Shown here piece after piece: positions 1-11,027 of a stretch of DNA of 64,000 bases. The position numbers were made by a program, and so were the translations under genes. Source of the stretch: Gordius sp. MW1 (Eukaryota > Nematomorpha > Gordioida > Gordea > Gordiidae); the NCBI GenBank assembly GCA_964036665.1, contig OZ038526.1, positions 35,588,001 to 35,652,000 on the forward strand. The letters run 5' to 3'. Within the stretch, counting starts at the first letter, position 1. The number at the start of each line of letters is the position of its first letter. A model generated the notes under the pieces. That model had not been told where the DNA came from, searched no databases, and saw nothing but the letters and a program-made list of their open reading frames with translations.

Positions 1-34
1 CGTTCTCGGAACCATTTTTTTAATCCTTTACTAA

Positions 35-211
35 ATGACGCTCGAACTTCTAAGGCTGACAGATAAAATAACACCCGGTCCCTATATATTTTACGCTACT
101 TTAATCAACACATTAGGCCCAAGGTCACACTATACTACTAATGCTACTTATTCTACTTACATTAAGCACCCACCACACATTCGCGGACACTATGCAGTAG
201 TTGAATTATGA
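35..211 (+). other. Small ORF in duplicated flank (58 codons), coding status uncertain
   Basis: An ATG-initiated reading frame beginning MTLELLRLTDKITPGPYIFY is shared with the copy at 11060-11257. The two copies differ by substitutions and by two 3-base indels, both of which keep the frame. In the later copy the frame runs on to 65 codons. I recognise no domain. It may be a genuine micro-ORF or a chance frame in a recent duplication, where low divergence alone would preserve it. Confidence 0.25.
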
Positions 212-1188
212 ATTATTTATTATACGCTCTTTTTAAGGTGACGGGATTTTAATTTTACAAAATTATCACAATTTTTAACCTCGAATTTTGAACGAAGTTT
301 TAAAATGTGCAAAAGCGTTGATTTTATCCATACGCCTGCTCACAAACGACCCGTCTACAATCGATAATATATGTATTACTTTGTTTTAATCATTTACAGG
401 ATATTTAACCCGGCTACGATTTAAGTTTAATACAAAAAATCAATTTTAACTTCGGTGATCCCTTCAACCGATTTATAATGCACTCATACCGCATGATATC
501 ACAACGCTGTCGGATTTTTTTAATTATTGCATTATATGCACCAGATGCCAAATTTTTTCGGCGACTAATAATGAATGGTTGATTTAAGTGGCATTATAAC
601 CACAATTTTAATGTTTTAATTTATCGGATATGGTTATATCGAATAAAGTTTTTAACTACTATCACCGCTTTAATTTGCACGGGAACAAGGCATAATTAAG
701 GTAATTTTTATGGGAGATTTAGCAATGTATGTATAAAGATGAATTAGCACAAAAGACATTTTTTAGGGGACACATAAAATTACGCTGGAAATATCTTTTT
801 TCACTAGTGTGTTTTTGCTTTGTAAATGTGTTATATCGTACGTAACTACTTTTTTTAACGCACAAACTTGCACTAGATAGATAGCAGTTTTAGTTAAAAA
901 TAAACTTCAATAAATGGCGTTAAGCTGAAATTGAATGGTTTATATGCGACAAAATTTTAAAATTTCATTGCTATCCCATGATAATCGCGAATCGTTTTTC
1001 GTTCGACAGAAAATCGGCATAACCATCTTTAGATATAATTCATTAGCCATAACCAAATGTTTTCCGATTATTTACGATTCTTAACTTTTTAATTTATTTA
1101 TCTAACCTTCACAAAATATGTAATTCTCTTTACCAATCTTTAATTGAATAAATTTTGTTTATTCACGCATCGATCAACATCTGTCTAG

Positions 1189-1291
1189 TAGTGTTGTAAA
1201 AACGACTTTGTTTAGTCCACCTTTGGTAAATAGACCAAAAAGCCATTGGTCTGTTAATGTTTTGTCGACAATAGCCGTTTTTTCAACACTA
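1189..1291. mobile_element. Miniature inverted-repeat element, TAGTGTTGTAAAAACG family
   Basis: The left end is TAGTGTTGTAAAAACGAC and the right end is its near inverse (GCCGTTTTTTCAACACTA). The flanks carry GTCTAGT on both sides (1183-1189 and 1293-1299), a probable target-site duplication. The interior carries the GGTCTGTT and TTGTCGAC motifs typical of the family. Copy 3 of the duplication lacks the insertion at the equivalent place. Confidence 0.7.
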
Positions 1292-1387
1292 CGTCTAGTT
1301 CAAACGTGTATCAATTTTATCAGTCGCAAGTAATCATTTTATGAACATTGTTTATTTTTAAATTTGTGGATTTAATTTAATTTTTTA

Positions 1388-1489
1388 ATGAAAACCTGCT
1401 CAGCACATAAGATGAACGAAACCGGGTATAACACGGAAGAAAAAAAAATTATATTAGTGATACATTGTAAAACAAAATATAAAATGTGA
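1388..1489 (+). pseudogene. Fragment of chimeric-gene exon 1 (copy A')
   Basis: The ATG opens a frame MKTCSAHKMNETGYNTEEKK that is clearly homologous to the starts of the genes at 5033 (MKTRLAHKRTLNETGYHTEE) and 12262 (MKTRSSHRRTLNETGFNKAK). It runs into a stop at about codon 34. The sequence then diverges into material resembling the internal repeats of the hAT-like element at 4334. No second exon is found nearby, so this is a dead truncated copy. Confidence 0.75.
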
Positions 1490-1490
1490 C

Positions 1491-4019
1491 TAATAGCGCC
1501 TCCATGTGATTATGCGTAATGGCTTATAGCGCTTTAAGTGACTATGCGCTATAGCTCTAGCCCCTTTAAATTTTTTTGATAAAAAATGCTTTATATCTGA
1601 AGTATTAAATATATAATGAAATAATAAAAGGATACAAGAACGAAAGTATTTATAAATAAAATGATTAAAAGGCATTATCCGTTTCTTCGTCTTCTTTAAG
1701 AATGGGCATTGAATACATCATGGAATAAAAATTAGAATTAGCGATGGCAATGGCGAATGATTGTCTTAGTAGAAAACTATTCTATTTTTTTGAAGGATGT
1801 GAGCGTTTATCGTGATCTTTAAAAAAGTTAAAGCGCTCTTCCCAAACGTCCTTGAGCACGACGAAACGATAGGAATAAAACTGGCCTGCTAAAGCTTAAT
1901 ATTTTAAGGATTTAAGATGCTCTGCCGATCCTAAGGGTCGTGTGTATCGTTAGAGGGCGCAAACACATCATTATAAGTGTAGTCCCATTTTAGAAAAGGA
2001 CGCATCCGCCCCTCAAAAAAAAGATCTGAAGGTTCGAGGATGGACAGAACTTTTGCCCGTTTGAGGGCAGCTTGTAACAATGTGTTTATTTTTTGGTGCT
2101 TACTATACCTGCTTTTGTTAAATTTACCATTCAGAGGGTGACGCGCTTCCTCATATGCAAGTGAATTACAAAGCCGATAGGGGTATGGTGACGTAAATTT
2201 AAAAACCATGCCAAAAGCTATTCTGAAAGGCATAATTTCTCTAAGAGAATTTTAGAAAATATGCTAGGGTAAGCTTCTAGCCATTCTTGACCGGATTGCT
2301 CAAAAGCCAATGATCTTAGATTGCAATGCTATTTGGCGACGCATTAATGATGATCATGGCCAAAGATCAACCATTTTGTCCTTTTTCCGGGCCTCACTTA
2401 ATTTTTGTGCATTTGTTGGTGTGTGGGTGGCTAACCTTTATGCCAAAAATGTATATAGTTATCTAACCCCCCACTTAGAGTTTGACCATTGTCCCTCCCC
2501 CCCCCCCCTCTTTGCCCCCCCCCCTTGTTCTCCAATTTGTCGCCCATGCCCGCCCTTTACCCCCCCCCCCCCCCACTTTTGCCGCCCGCCCTTTTCTCCC
2601 ACCCCCTCACGCAAGCCTCTAGCGATAAGTGATGACGCACGGCATACGAAACTAAAATGTCATAAAATTTCTATTACCTCGCAAACCCTATTTAGCATCC
2701 ATGCCAATAAAACATTATATAATATTTCGCTTCTGCACAACTCGATTACCAATGCGTTGTGTGCAGTTGTGTGTTTGTTTATATGTATGCAAAAAAATCT
2801 TTTCGTTAATAAACGAAAAAGACAATTTATCCCCTTAAACACATAAATTGGGAAATAGAAATAACTAAATCTTATTTCATTTCATTATTGAAAATAGAAA
2901 TATCTGGTTCGCAAGGATCACTACGTTCAAATGTCTACTCATCATACAGCTCCTATAGAGTAAAATGAGATTAATTTAAGGTAAAATAGTCAATTAATTA
3001 TTTTTTTAACGAAAAGTGTGTATATATTTTTTTTTATTTGCAACACCTAATAACTTAGATTTTAACATTTGTTTTTTCTCATAGTTTTTCAAAATGCCCA
3101 TTTGCCTAAATTTCCCTTATCATTTTGTTTTTTTCAACGTGTCTAATTTTTAAAAGTGCAATATCTTTGATAGTTATTCTCCTGAAGATGATTTATAATT
3201 ATAACAAATTTAACATTTTGTTTCTATTCTCTTAAATTTAATATCATTGAAGATGGGTATTCAGGAGACTATATATACATCCATGAAATTATATTATTAT
3301 AGTCTGTTAAAATAACCTTGGATTCTTTTTTCCCCAAAAATGTAAATTTGAGACTAAATTAATATGTGTAGATGTAATGTTTTACATAAAATACTTCAGT
3401 TATTAAGATATTATCTATAGGTTTTAATCTTTTTAAACTTGCAAATCAAACTTTTTATGATCTATTTATATTCAAATTAATTAAAATGTAAGGGGGGTAA
3501 AAAACTGTATGTCAAGTTTTCTACCTAATTTATACAAGCTTACTAATTCAACCAATATTATTTTTATTTTATGGGCCAAATTAGTCATAGGTGGGTTTTG
3601 GAGGTCGTATTAGCGATAGAAAATTATCCACTTGATAAAATAGCCAAAATAATATATTAATTTAGGGATAAACGTCAAATATCCATACTTTGTTCAAAAT
3701 TTTTATTAGCATACAACCAATTTGTAACAATTTAAAATTTGGGGTTATCATAATCCCCTTTATTATTTATTATTCGTGTTAGCATTTTTGACCTGATCAA
3801 ATAGTTATTAATTCTAATGCTTAGAGTTTGACCATTGCCCGTCCGCCCTCATAGGCATTCTCGATAGCCCGTTTCTCGCCCATAAATTGCATAGCAAATG
3901 TGTTACGATTATACGAAGTATGGATGAGTTATTTATGAGCAATACCCAAGAACTCGGCCCAAGGCGCCAAAACGAATTCCAAGTCGGACACTCAGCAGTA
4001 TTTTGGAGGCGCAGCTCGC
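1491..4019. other. Intergenic, repeat debris; no gene seen
   Basis: Bases 1500-1565 hold GCGC/CTATAG modules (AGTGACTATGCGCTATAGCT) like those inside 4334-4945. Bases 2460-2640 are a C-rich tract, and 3820-3950 matches the end of the Helentron-like repeats (GCCCATAAATTGCATAGCAAA followed by CGAAGTATGGATGAG). The open frame at 2310-2846 is low-complexity proline/cysteine coding across the C-runs and is not credible as a gene. Confidence 0.6.
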
Positions 4020-5032
4020 AGCCACCCAGCCCCCACCAATGTTTTATTTATTTACAAGATATTTAACGCGATTGTGATTTAATAGTTTAACTAATTGTTT
4101 GTAAAAGAGCTTTTTTTTATAAATTTTATATTATACCAAAGTATGTAACTTGTTAATGTGTAGTCTTTTTTATACAAACTTGCATTATATATGAAATTAG
4201 TTTACAATAAAATTGCACTATTAAGTAAAAGTAAATTTCAATATATCGCATATGTTTTATGTGACAAATTTGAATGGTATTACTATAATCTGTTTCCTCG
4301 TTGTAATCGTGTATTAATTTTATTTGTCTGATGTAGTGAGGGTGAAACGCTTAGCACCATCGCGTGTAGCGCCTTCCATCTACATGGCATAGTCGCTTGG
4401 ATGCGCTAAAGTTATAGCACATAGTCACTTGGAGGCGCTAAAGCTATAGCACATAGTCACTTAGAGGCGCTAAAGCTATAGAACATAGTCACTTGGAGGC
4501 GCTAGATTTGTAGCACATTATCACATAAGGCGCTAGAGTTATAGCGTGGCGCTAACATTGTTATAAAATTTATAGGTTAAATTACATTATCATGTGCACA
4601 TGTGACACCAAGTGTGCGCGCCTCCAAGTGACTATAGCTGTAGTGAAACAAATTCATTTACCTTGATAGAGATTTGGTTGTGATACGCACAAGACAAAGA
4701 GAAAGAATAAACAAACAGAATTAACTTTAATTTGAATGTTTATTGTTGTCTATTGGTATATAAACTCGCGATATATAGATTCGTAACCACTGTCTGTTAT
4801 AATTTCCCCTTAATAAAATATATTCCTTTCCTTTTTACTAAATAGCTTTAGCGCCTCTAAGTGACTATATGCTATAGTTTTAGCCCCTCCAAGTGACTAT
4901 GTGCTATAGCTTTAGCGCCTATCAAACGCTATTTCACCATCACTAGTCTGATGGCCGTGAATAATTTTTTTTGGTGTACATGTAACTAATTGTCTATTTC
5001 AAATTTCTAAGTTTGAATTCAAAAATTTTTAA
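4020..5032 (+). repeat. Tandem segmental duplication, copy 2 (5' flank of copy A)
   Basis: This degraded counterpart of 1-1387 and 11028-12261 shares the ATTTACAAGATATTTAACGCG block, the CAAACTTGCATTATA block and the immediate upstream sequence AAAAATTTTTAAATGAAAAC. It is more divergent than the other two flanks and is interrupted by the hAT-like insertion at 4334-4945. Confidence 0.7.
4334..4945. mobile_element. hAT-type non-autonomous element with 8-bp TSD and internal repeats
   Basis: The ends are TAGTGAGGGTGAAA and (inverted) TAGTGATGGTGAAA. They are flanked by a perfect 8-bp duplication GTCTGATG at 4326-4333 and 4946-4953. An 8-bp duplication with a TAGTG-type terminus is characteristic of the hAT superfamily. 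The interior is unusual: about five ~35-bp modules (CACTTGGAGGCGCTAAAGCTATAGCACATAGT) on the left, and inverted versions on the right, so much of the element could fold back. The equivalent site in the copy at 12190 is empty. Confidence 0.85.
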
Positions 5033-6081
5033 ATGAAAACCCGCTTAGCACATAAAAGAACTTTAAACGAAACTGGTTACCACACAGAAGAAAAAAATAA
5101 TAATAGTAATACATTATCTAACAAAATATAAAATAAATTTAATTCTAACAATATTTTAGACAAGCAAAAGAGCTCTGTGAAATTAAATGAAGCCAAGAAA
5201 AATAAGCAGAATACTAAAGATACATCAGACCTTGCATTAAAAATTGATTCTAAATTAGAATCCAATCAGTCTAAATCTCATGATTCTATGCTATCTTTGA
5301 GTGATGAAAGTAATGTTGAAGACAATTCTAACAATTTAAAAAACCTTTAAATAGTGTTTATCAATGTATAATAGGTGTGCATTATAAGAACAATAATTAA
5401 AACATCTTCTTGGGCAGTTGTTATATTTTAGCCACTTTGACATATTTTTAAAATATATTAAGATGTTTACCATATTAAATATCTTAAGGTACAACAGAAA
5501 CAAAGGCACAAAGTAAGACCACACATTTAAAGAAAGATACCAATCAATCAAATTCTAACTGCATGTTGCCAAAAATATCCAATAATGAGTTTTGTAACTT
5601 GGGGTCTGAGAAAAGTTTTGAAACACTCCTACAATTGGAAGAGGTAAAAAAAATGAATGTAGAAACGGCTAGCACTCATCAGGAATTTTTAAAATCTTAT
5701 GAAGCAGAATTGGCTAATTTAGCAAGTAGCCTGAAATGTGATGAGCATCAACTTGTGCCAGTTCAAATAACAGGGACGTTGCCAGTACCAAGGACTGTTA
5801 CATCGGTTTTAGCCGACATAGCGGTACATAGTAAGGGCCTTAAAGAACTGTTGGATGATAGGCAATTGAATAAAACAAGTCGCGACAGGCGCGAAGCAAA
5901 TTTTGCTTTACATGGCGCTAAGTTGTGTACTCAACAAACTACCGACCTAGAAACACTCAAAATTGTTGACGCTCGATTAGTCACACTCAGTCTAGCGATT
6001 AAATTTAATTGGGACATCGGAATAAAGCATGCCGACACCTGTGCAGACGAACTGGGATTTAAAGACTTGAAGATTTACTAA
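5033..6081 (+). pseudogene. Chimeric XPC-exon-1/novel-exon gene, copy A: exon 1 broken, exon 2 open
   Basis: Exon 1 starts at ATG 5033 and is homologous to the exon 1 of copy B, but has an in-frame TAA at 5129-5131 and another near 5348. The B-type splice donor is also out of frame. Exon 2 (5489-6081, acceptor TTAAG at 5488) is completely open: it reads TTETKAQSKTTHLKKD, then MLPKISNNEF, and ends GFKDLKIY-stop. It aligns to copy B exon 2 over its whole length with in-frame indels only, including the shared blocks SVLADIA, DRREANFAL and KIVDARLVTL. The protein has a probable coiled segment followed by a helical domain that I do not recognise. It is either a pseudogene, or exon 2 is still expressed from ATG 5563 or another first exon. 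A poly(A) signal follows at 6282. Confidence 0.65.
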
Positions 6082-6281
6082 GTGATGTGAATTAATGTGG
6101 ACTATGCCACTTCGAGCATTTAGCCATTGAACTTAGATTAAATATAGCATATTCAACAATTTTTTTATATATCTTTATTATAGGCTTAAAGCACACCTGC
6201 AAATACTTCGCTTTTGGGCCTTATTTTTGAAGTTTCTGCAATTGTTAATACTTTTTAAGAACCTTTAACAATGATTTTTGT

Positions 6282-6287
6282 AATAAA
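6282..6287 (+). promoter_or_regulatory. Poly(A) signal for copy A
   Basis: AATAAA lies about 200 bases after the copy A stop codon. Copy B has a corresponding AATAAA 168 bases after its stop, which supports a real 3' end in both. Confidence 0.45.
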
Positions 6288-6949
6288 AGAGTGACACTCC
6301 TTTACTTCCTTTAAATTACCCATAAAACATATTATTTGCGTTATGCGCGCGAATATTTAAATTGAATGTATAGACAAAATTCTAGTTCAGCTTTTTTATA
6401 AGGAGCTGTATAGTAGTTAAGTTGCTCTAAAGCTCCGACTTGGACGTAAACACATAGCTAGCATATGTGCTTGGACGCATAAGCTTTGTCAACAAGATGC
6501 GTAAAATGCTTAAGAGGTTAAGTTGTAACAGCAAATACAAGCTCAAGCAGTAGGAATATTAGCTTGTTAACAATTTTAAATAAAAGTAGTTTTGTTGAGC
6601 AATTGCTGATAGCAAGTTGCTCATCCGTTTTGCTCAACGAATGTGTTAATTAAATTATGTGACATATCGCATTTAATCTGCTCAGCAAATGTGTAAATTA
6701 CTTATGTCGTATGTGGCATATCGCCTATCCCCTCTTCCCTATCTCTCATAGCATGAAACGTTGTTATTCTTATTTTAAAAAGTCCTCCTCTCTCCCCATT
6801 TTATTATTCGCTTAACCCCTTTAATAAAATAATAATGCTGATTTGGTGTCAATACTTTAATTTGAACTAAAAAAAGATATAAGACATCTAAATAAAATAT
6901 ATGTAAATAAAAATATTTTTGCCATGTTTTAAACAATAAATTTCAAAAT

Positions 6950-7600
6950 CTTTTGCCAAAAAAACAAATTCACACCTTTAATAAAACTATTACATTGTAA
7001 CCTGGCTTAAAAACCATATTAAAAATGTCATAAAATTTATTAGCATTTGGTGAGACAGAATATTCAAACATTTATAATTAAAACAATAAAACATAATTTT
7101 GGCGTGTATAAAGGTGTTTTGAAATCATTAAACAGATTTTAGCCATTTACATAGAATATTCTATAAAGCGAAATTTCCCACCTTTTATAAAACTTTGCAT
7201 TGTGACCTGAACTAAAAATATTATTAAATATGAATTTAGAAACATTAAGTCATATTAAAAATGTCAAAAAAATATTTATACAATAAACATAATTTCGCCA
7301 TTTATAAAAAATAAATTTTAAAAATCATTTTAGATATATATAATAAAAATCGAAAAAAAATTAATTCGCACCTTTAATAAAATTATAACATTGACACCTG
7401 TTCTCAAAAACGATAAACTATAAAGTTAAACCATAAAATTGTCAAAAAAAATATTACCACCTGGGTGAGACAGAAAATTCAAAAATTTATAATTAAATAA
7501 ATTTTTGGCAAATTAAATTTTTGGCATTTGGCATATATAAAAAATAATTTTTAATATCATTAAACATATTTTAGCCATATATAAAGAAAATTGCAAAAAA
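6950..7600. repeat. Three degenerate ~200-bp tandem repeats
   Basis: Three successive blocks (about 6960-7165, 7166-7365 and 7366-7600) each contain the same order of motifs: CACCTTTAATAAAA, ACATTGTAACCTG or variants, GGTGAGACAGAAxATTCAAA, TTTATAATTAAA, ATAATTTTGGC, and CATTAAACAxATTTTAGCCAT. The sequence is AT-rich and has no open frame. Confidence 0.6.
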
Positions 7601-7638
7601 AATCGCCTTAAAAAAAGAAATTCATAATAAATAGCCAT

Positions 7639-7884
7639 TGGCGTAGGGATGGGGTGGTTTGAACCCCTCCCATGATTTTCATTTTATATAATTTTTACAT
7701 TGTATATTTATAAAAAAAAATATGTTGGAATTTTACTTTTTGTATTTTATTATTTTTACGAATATCACTTTAAACTTTTAGGATACAAAACATTTAGATC
7801 CAAAAAAAATAGTTATAAAAAAATTTAATTTTAAAAATTTTATAATCTCCCCCCCCCCTTGAGGAAATCCTACTTACGCCTATT
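7639..7884. mobile_element. Possible miniature inverted-repeat element (GGCGTAGG ends)
   Basis: GGCGTAGGGATGG at the left and CCTACTTACGCC at the right form imperfect inverted termini around an AT-rich core with G/C-runs just inside the ends. It resembles the CATGGGCGTAGCC family but lacks the full terminus and a clear TSD. Confidence 0.4.
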
Positions 7885-8397
7885 AAAATAGCCATAATTT
7901 ATTGTTGAACAACACAATGTACTAAAACAAAACACGCTTTATTTCACGCACGCTTTTATTATCGCATTATAATATGAGATGCTATGTACAGTTTAGAGAA
8001 ACTGCTTGATCATAGCATTTGCTCATTTTAAATCTGTTAGCTAACTTATAATGCTGCTCCCTCGACACGAGGCCCAAGCCCGCCCCGAATTTAATTAAAG
8101 CGAATTAGTCTTTTATAAAATAGGGCTTAAATAAACTCAACTCGATATTAAATAATTATCTTCGCACAGCGTACATTATATAGCGTCCAAACTTCACGAT
8201 TTTTTCCCTTGTCTATTATAATAGTCTATGATTATAATATAACTGACATGAATTGCAATCTTATTCTAGCAATTAAATAGATTCATAGTAGTTGTTACAA
8301 CTTTAAAAATAAGATTATTAAAGATCTCGAAAAAAAAATTTTTTGAACTGATAAAAATATATTTTATAACTTTAAATTCTTAGCTTTAAATGATTAA

Positions 8398-8523
8398 AGG
8401 GTGTCCCCTTATTTTGCCGCTCGATCAATATATCCCCCTATTCCTATTCCTCATATCTTAAATCCCATCCTGCACAAATATAAAGAAATCATCAGATCGA
8501 GCGGCAAAATAAGGGGACACCCT
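8398..8523. mobile_element. 126-bp fold-back element with perfect 28-bp inverted termini
   Basis: 8399-8426 (beginning GGGTGTCCCCTTATTTTGCC) and 8495-8522 are exact inverse complements over 28 bases, separated by a 68-base unrelated spacer. Such perfect termini on so short an element suggest a recently mobile miniature transposon or a structured RNA locus. I see no convincing TSD and no other copy in the window. Confidence 0.65.
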
Positions 8524-9516
8524 CTTTCCATTTAGGAAGAGGCTAAAATTATTAAACTGCTTTTTTCTTCACATGACATTTTAATTTATTTATTTATGAC
8601 CAAGAAAATTACAAGAATATTATATTGAGTGGAAAAATCAAACAACTCTCGATACAATACGTTGTGTATAAAAATCAATGATGCGTGTTCATGTTGATCA
8701 ATAAGGGAAGAAATAACAAATACGTATAAGCGCGTGGGGGGGGGAGGGGAAAGTATCACACACGTACTGGAAATTAAATGGAAAGAAAAAGTACCACATA
8801 TGAAGTGGTAGGGTTCAGTTCTATGTATATATTAAAATACGCGGCGAGATCAAACGAATCTCACAATCAACGAACTTGCAGTATAAAGAAAGGAAGAGAG
8901 GGGAATCGAATAAGTATGTCTGAGATAAGCAGTTTTACAATAGATTGGGGAAAAATCCTTAACTTTTGTATAAGAGGACATGGCTGTTGCTTACAATATT
9001 AAAAGATATCCTTATATCAATAATATAATATCTAGAAAATGTATACTAATAACAGTTTTTCAAAATTAACCTCGCGTATTACTATAGACAACATCTTCAT
9101 CAACAATGTGTAACTTTCAATAAAATCATGTGGTCTTCTCATTTGTAGGATTAGGTCGTTCATGGCCAAAGGGATGTATTTATAAATACCTCATGTAGGA
9201 ATAATTCTGGAATAATCCTATCTTCCCCGCACTTTAAATGGGCAAAAATTCCTGCTCTGTGACGGAACCCGACCTGAATTTTCCTCGGAAGAAGGTGGGG
9301 GGGGGGGGAATTTACTCCAAATTATTTTCAAATGACTCTTCCGTCTTAATTATTTCCTTTCCTCTTGTTGAATAATTTCTGTTTTCTTCCTTCTGGCGTG
9401 AGTCTGACACCAAATATCGTGTTCCAGCGGCGGGGGAAAACGATTTTAAAAAAAGAAGTTTAGAAGGAAGGTGGAAACTTCATCTTTTTCTACGAAATTT
9501 CGAAGGGGCATATTTG
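8524..9516. other. No gene recognised
   Basis: This is unique-looking AT-rich sequence with G-runs near 8735 and 9298. The 74-codon frame at 8778-9002 has no recognisable motif and no splice context, and I do not support it as a gene. Confidence 0.5.
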
Positions 9517-9683
9517 CATGGGCGTAACCAGCATTCGAGATAGAGGGGGGGGGCAATAATGATTTAGGGAGGGGCAGAATGACAATTTTTTCTAAATTTT
9601 AGCCATAATTATATAAACTTTAGAATTTGTGGATTTAGAGGGGGGCAGCCGCCCATTCCTGCCTCCCCCTGGCTACATTCATG
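9517..9683. mobile_element. Miniature element, CATGGGCGTAGCC family
   Basis: It begins CATGGGCGTAACCAGCATT and ends GGCTACATTCATG. The flanks CATATTTG and CATATTTA match at 7 of 8 bases, which gives an 8-bp TSD. The interior shows the family order: G-run, GCAATAATGATTTAGGGAGGGGCA, GCCATAATTATA, and GGGGGCAGCCGCCC near the other end. Confidence 0.8.
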
Positions 9684-11027
9684 CATATTTAATAGTGTAT
9701 TTAATGACAAATTTATACAGCGACGTTTTTGCAGATTTTACGTCGTGGAAACCTTCTAGCCCGTTGCCTCCTAATAATTTCAACGCTAACTCCTTATTTG
9801 GTTGCAAAATAAGTGGTGATCATGGAACGTCTGTAAAATCCGTTCTTGCAGTCTAACTTCCAGCAAACCAGCTATTAAAGTGGGTTTTTTAAATTTTTAT
9901 TAATTAATTTGTATGCCTAATGAATTCTACACTTAAAAAGCCTTAATCTTTCTTGGTAATATATTGTTTTATTAAGTGACTTTAACCTTAGATCACTCAC
10001 AACCATCACCAATATCTGCCGCGAATCCTTTCAAAACATTGCACACTCTGCGCGATCCCATCCATGCCAAATCTCCCATTAGTCTATAAATCTGAAATTG
10101 TTATGATGTATTCAACGGCTTCGATTATGTTTATATAAAATTTTGACAATTTTTATCTTATTAATTTTCCCATTCAAGCCAGAACCTCGTTTGCTTTTCA
10201 TATAATATAGGCGCATTAAAGAGCTTATTAATTCACTAATAAACTGTAAAAATTCTTCGATCTTTGAATTACTATTGAAGTGTTACTTCGTTGAAATCTA
10301 GATGCTTTTGGAAATGTTAAAAAACAGTATCATCTAAGGCAGTTTTTTCGTAATAATTGTTCATACATAGCTTATAAAGTAATTGTGTACTTTTAATTTT
10401 GTCACGAATAGTTGTATTCCTTGTGTAAAGCATAAGTTTACAAGATTTTTAATATTGTATACAAATTTTTAACGCGTCTAGGGCGCTAATCTGTTGTTCC
10501 CGAACCCATCTACAACCACAGCAGTAAAATCATGCGCCTCTCCACTTAATCATAATTCGGTCTCCAAAGATACATGGTCGGACCTGCGTGGAAAAGTGGA
10601 CATAAATATCGATAGTTTAATCATCGGAGGTAACGCCTATGTCCCCAACAATGACTAAATTCAATCAATTCGGATCACCGAATCCTAACAGACCTATCGG
10701 ACAAATGAACTCCAATTCTCACAATAACCCACTTCGCCATAAAACTTAGGTCGTTTTTTTTAAAAAAAAAAGAAGAACTATGAACGAGGTTAAACAATAA
10801 AATAGCATGATGTCAGACGATAATTGTAGCGAAAGGGTCATATAGTTACAATAATATTTTGTATTACTTTGAAACGTGAAGTAAATATTTTTGAAACAGT
10901 TTTTAAGGTTTAAACATTACTTAATTTGTTAACTTCTTTAAGTGTCATTTAAGTTAACCTTATTTCTGTAGGATATTTACAGCCAACACCCTTAACACCC
11001 ATTGGAACCAACCTTAAAGCTCAAACA
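9684..11027. other. No gene recognised
   Basis: AT-rich sequence without a convincing exon or repeat that I can identify on either strand. It forms the spacer between duplication copies A and B. Confidence 0.45.

Larger units (their letters stand above)
1..1490 (+). repeat. Tandem segmental duplication, copy 1 (5' flank of the chimeric gene family)
   Basis: The first roughly 700 bases match 11028-11700 at very high identity, beginning with the shared stretch CTCGGAACCATTTTTTTAAT, and similarity continues with gaps to the ATG at 1388. The matching block at 11028 ends at the start codon of an intact gene (12262). This is therefore the upstream flank of a further gene copy whose coding part has decayed. 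The duplication starts before the window, so its full length is unknown. Confidence 0.85.

Noticed and set aside
2310-2846. 178-codon ORF on the + strand
   Set aside because: The frame runs through C homopolymers giving proline/cysteine low complexity, and contains part of a dispersed repeat.
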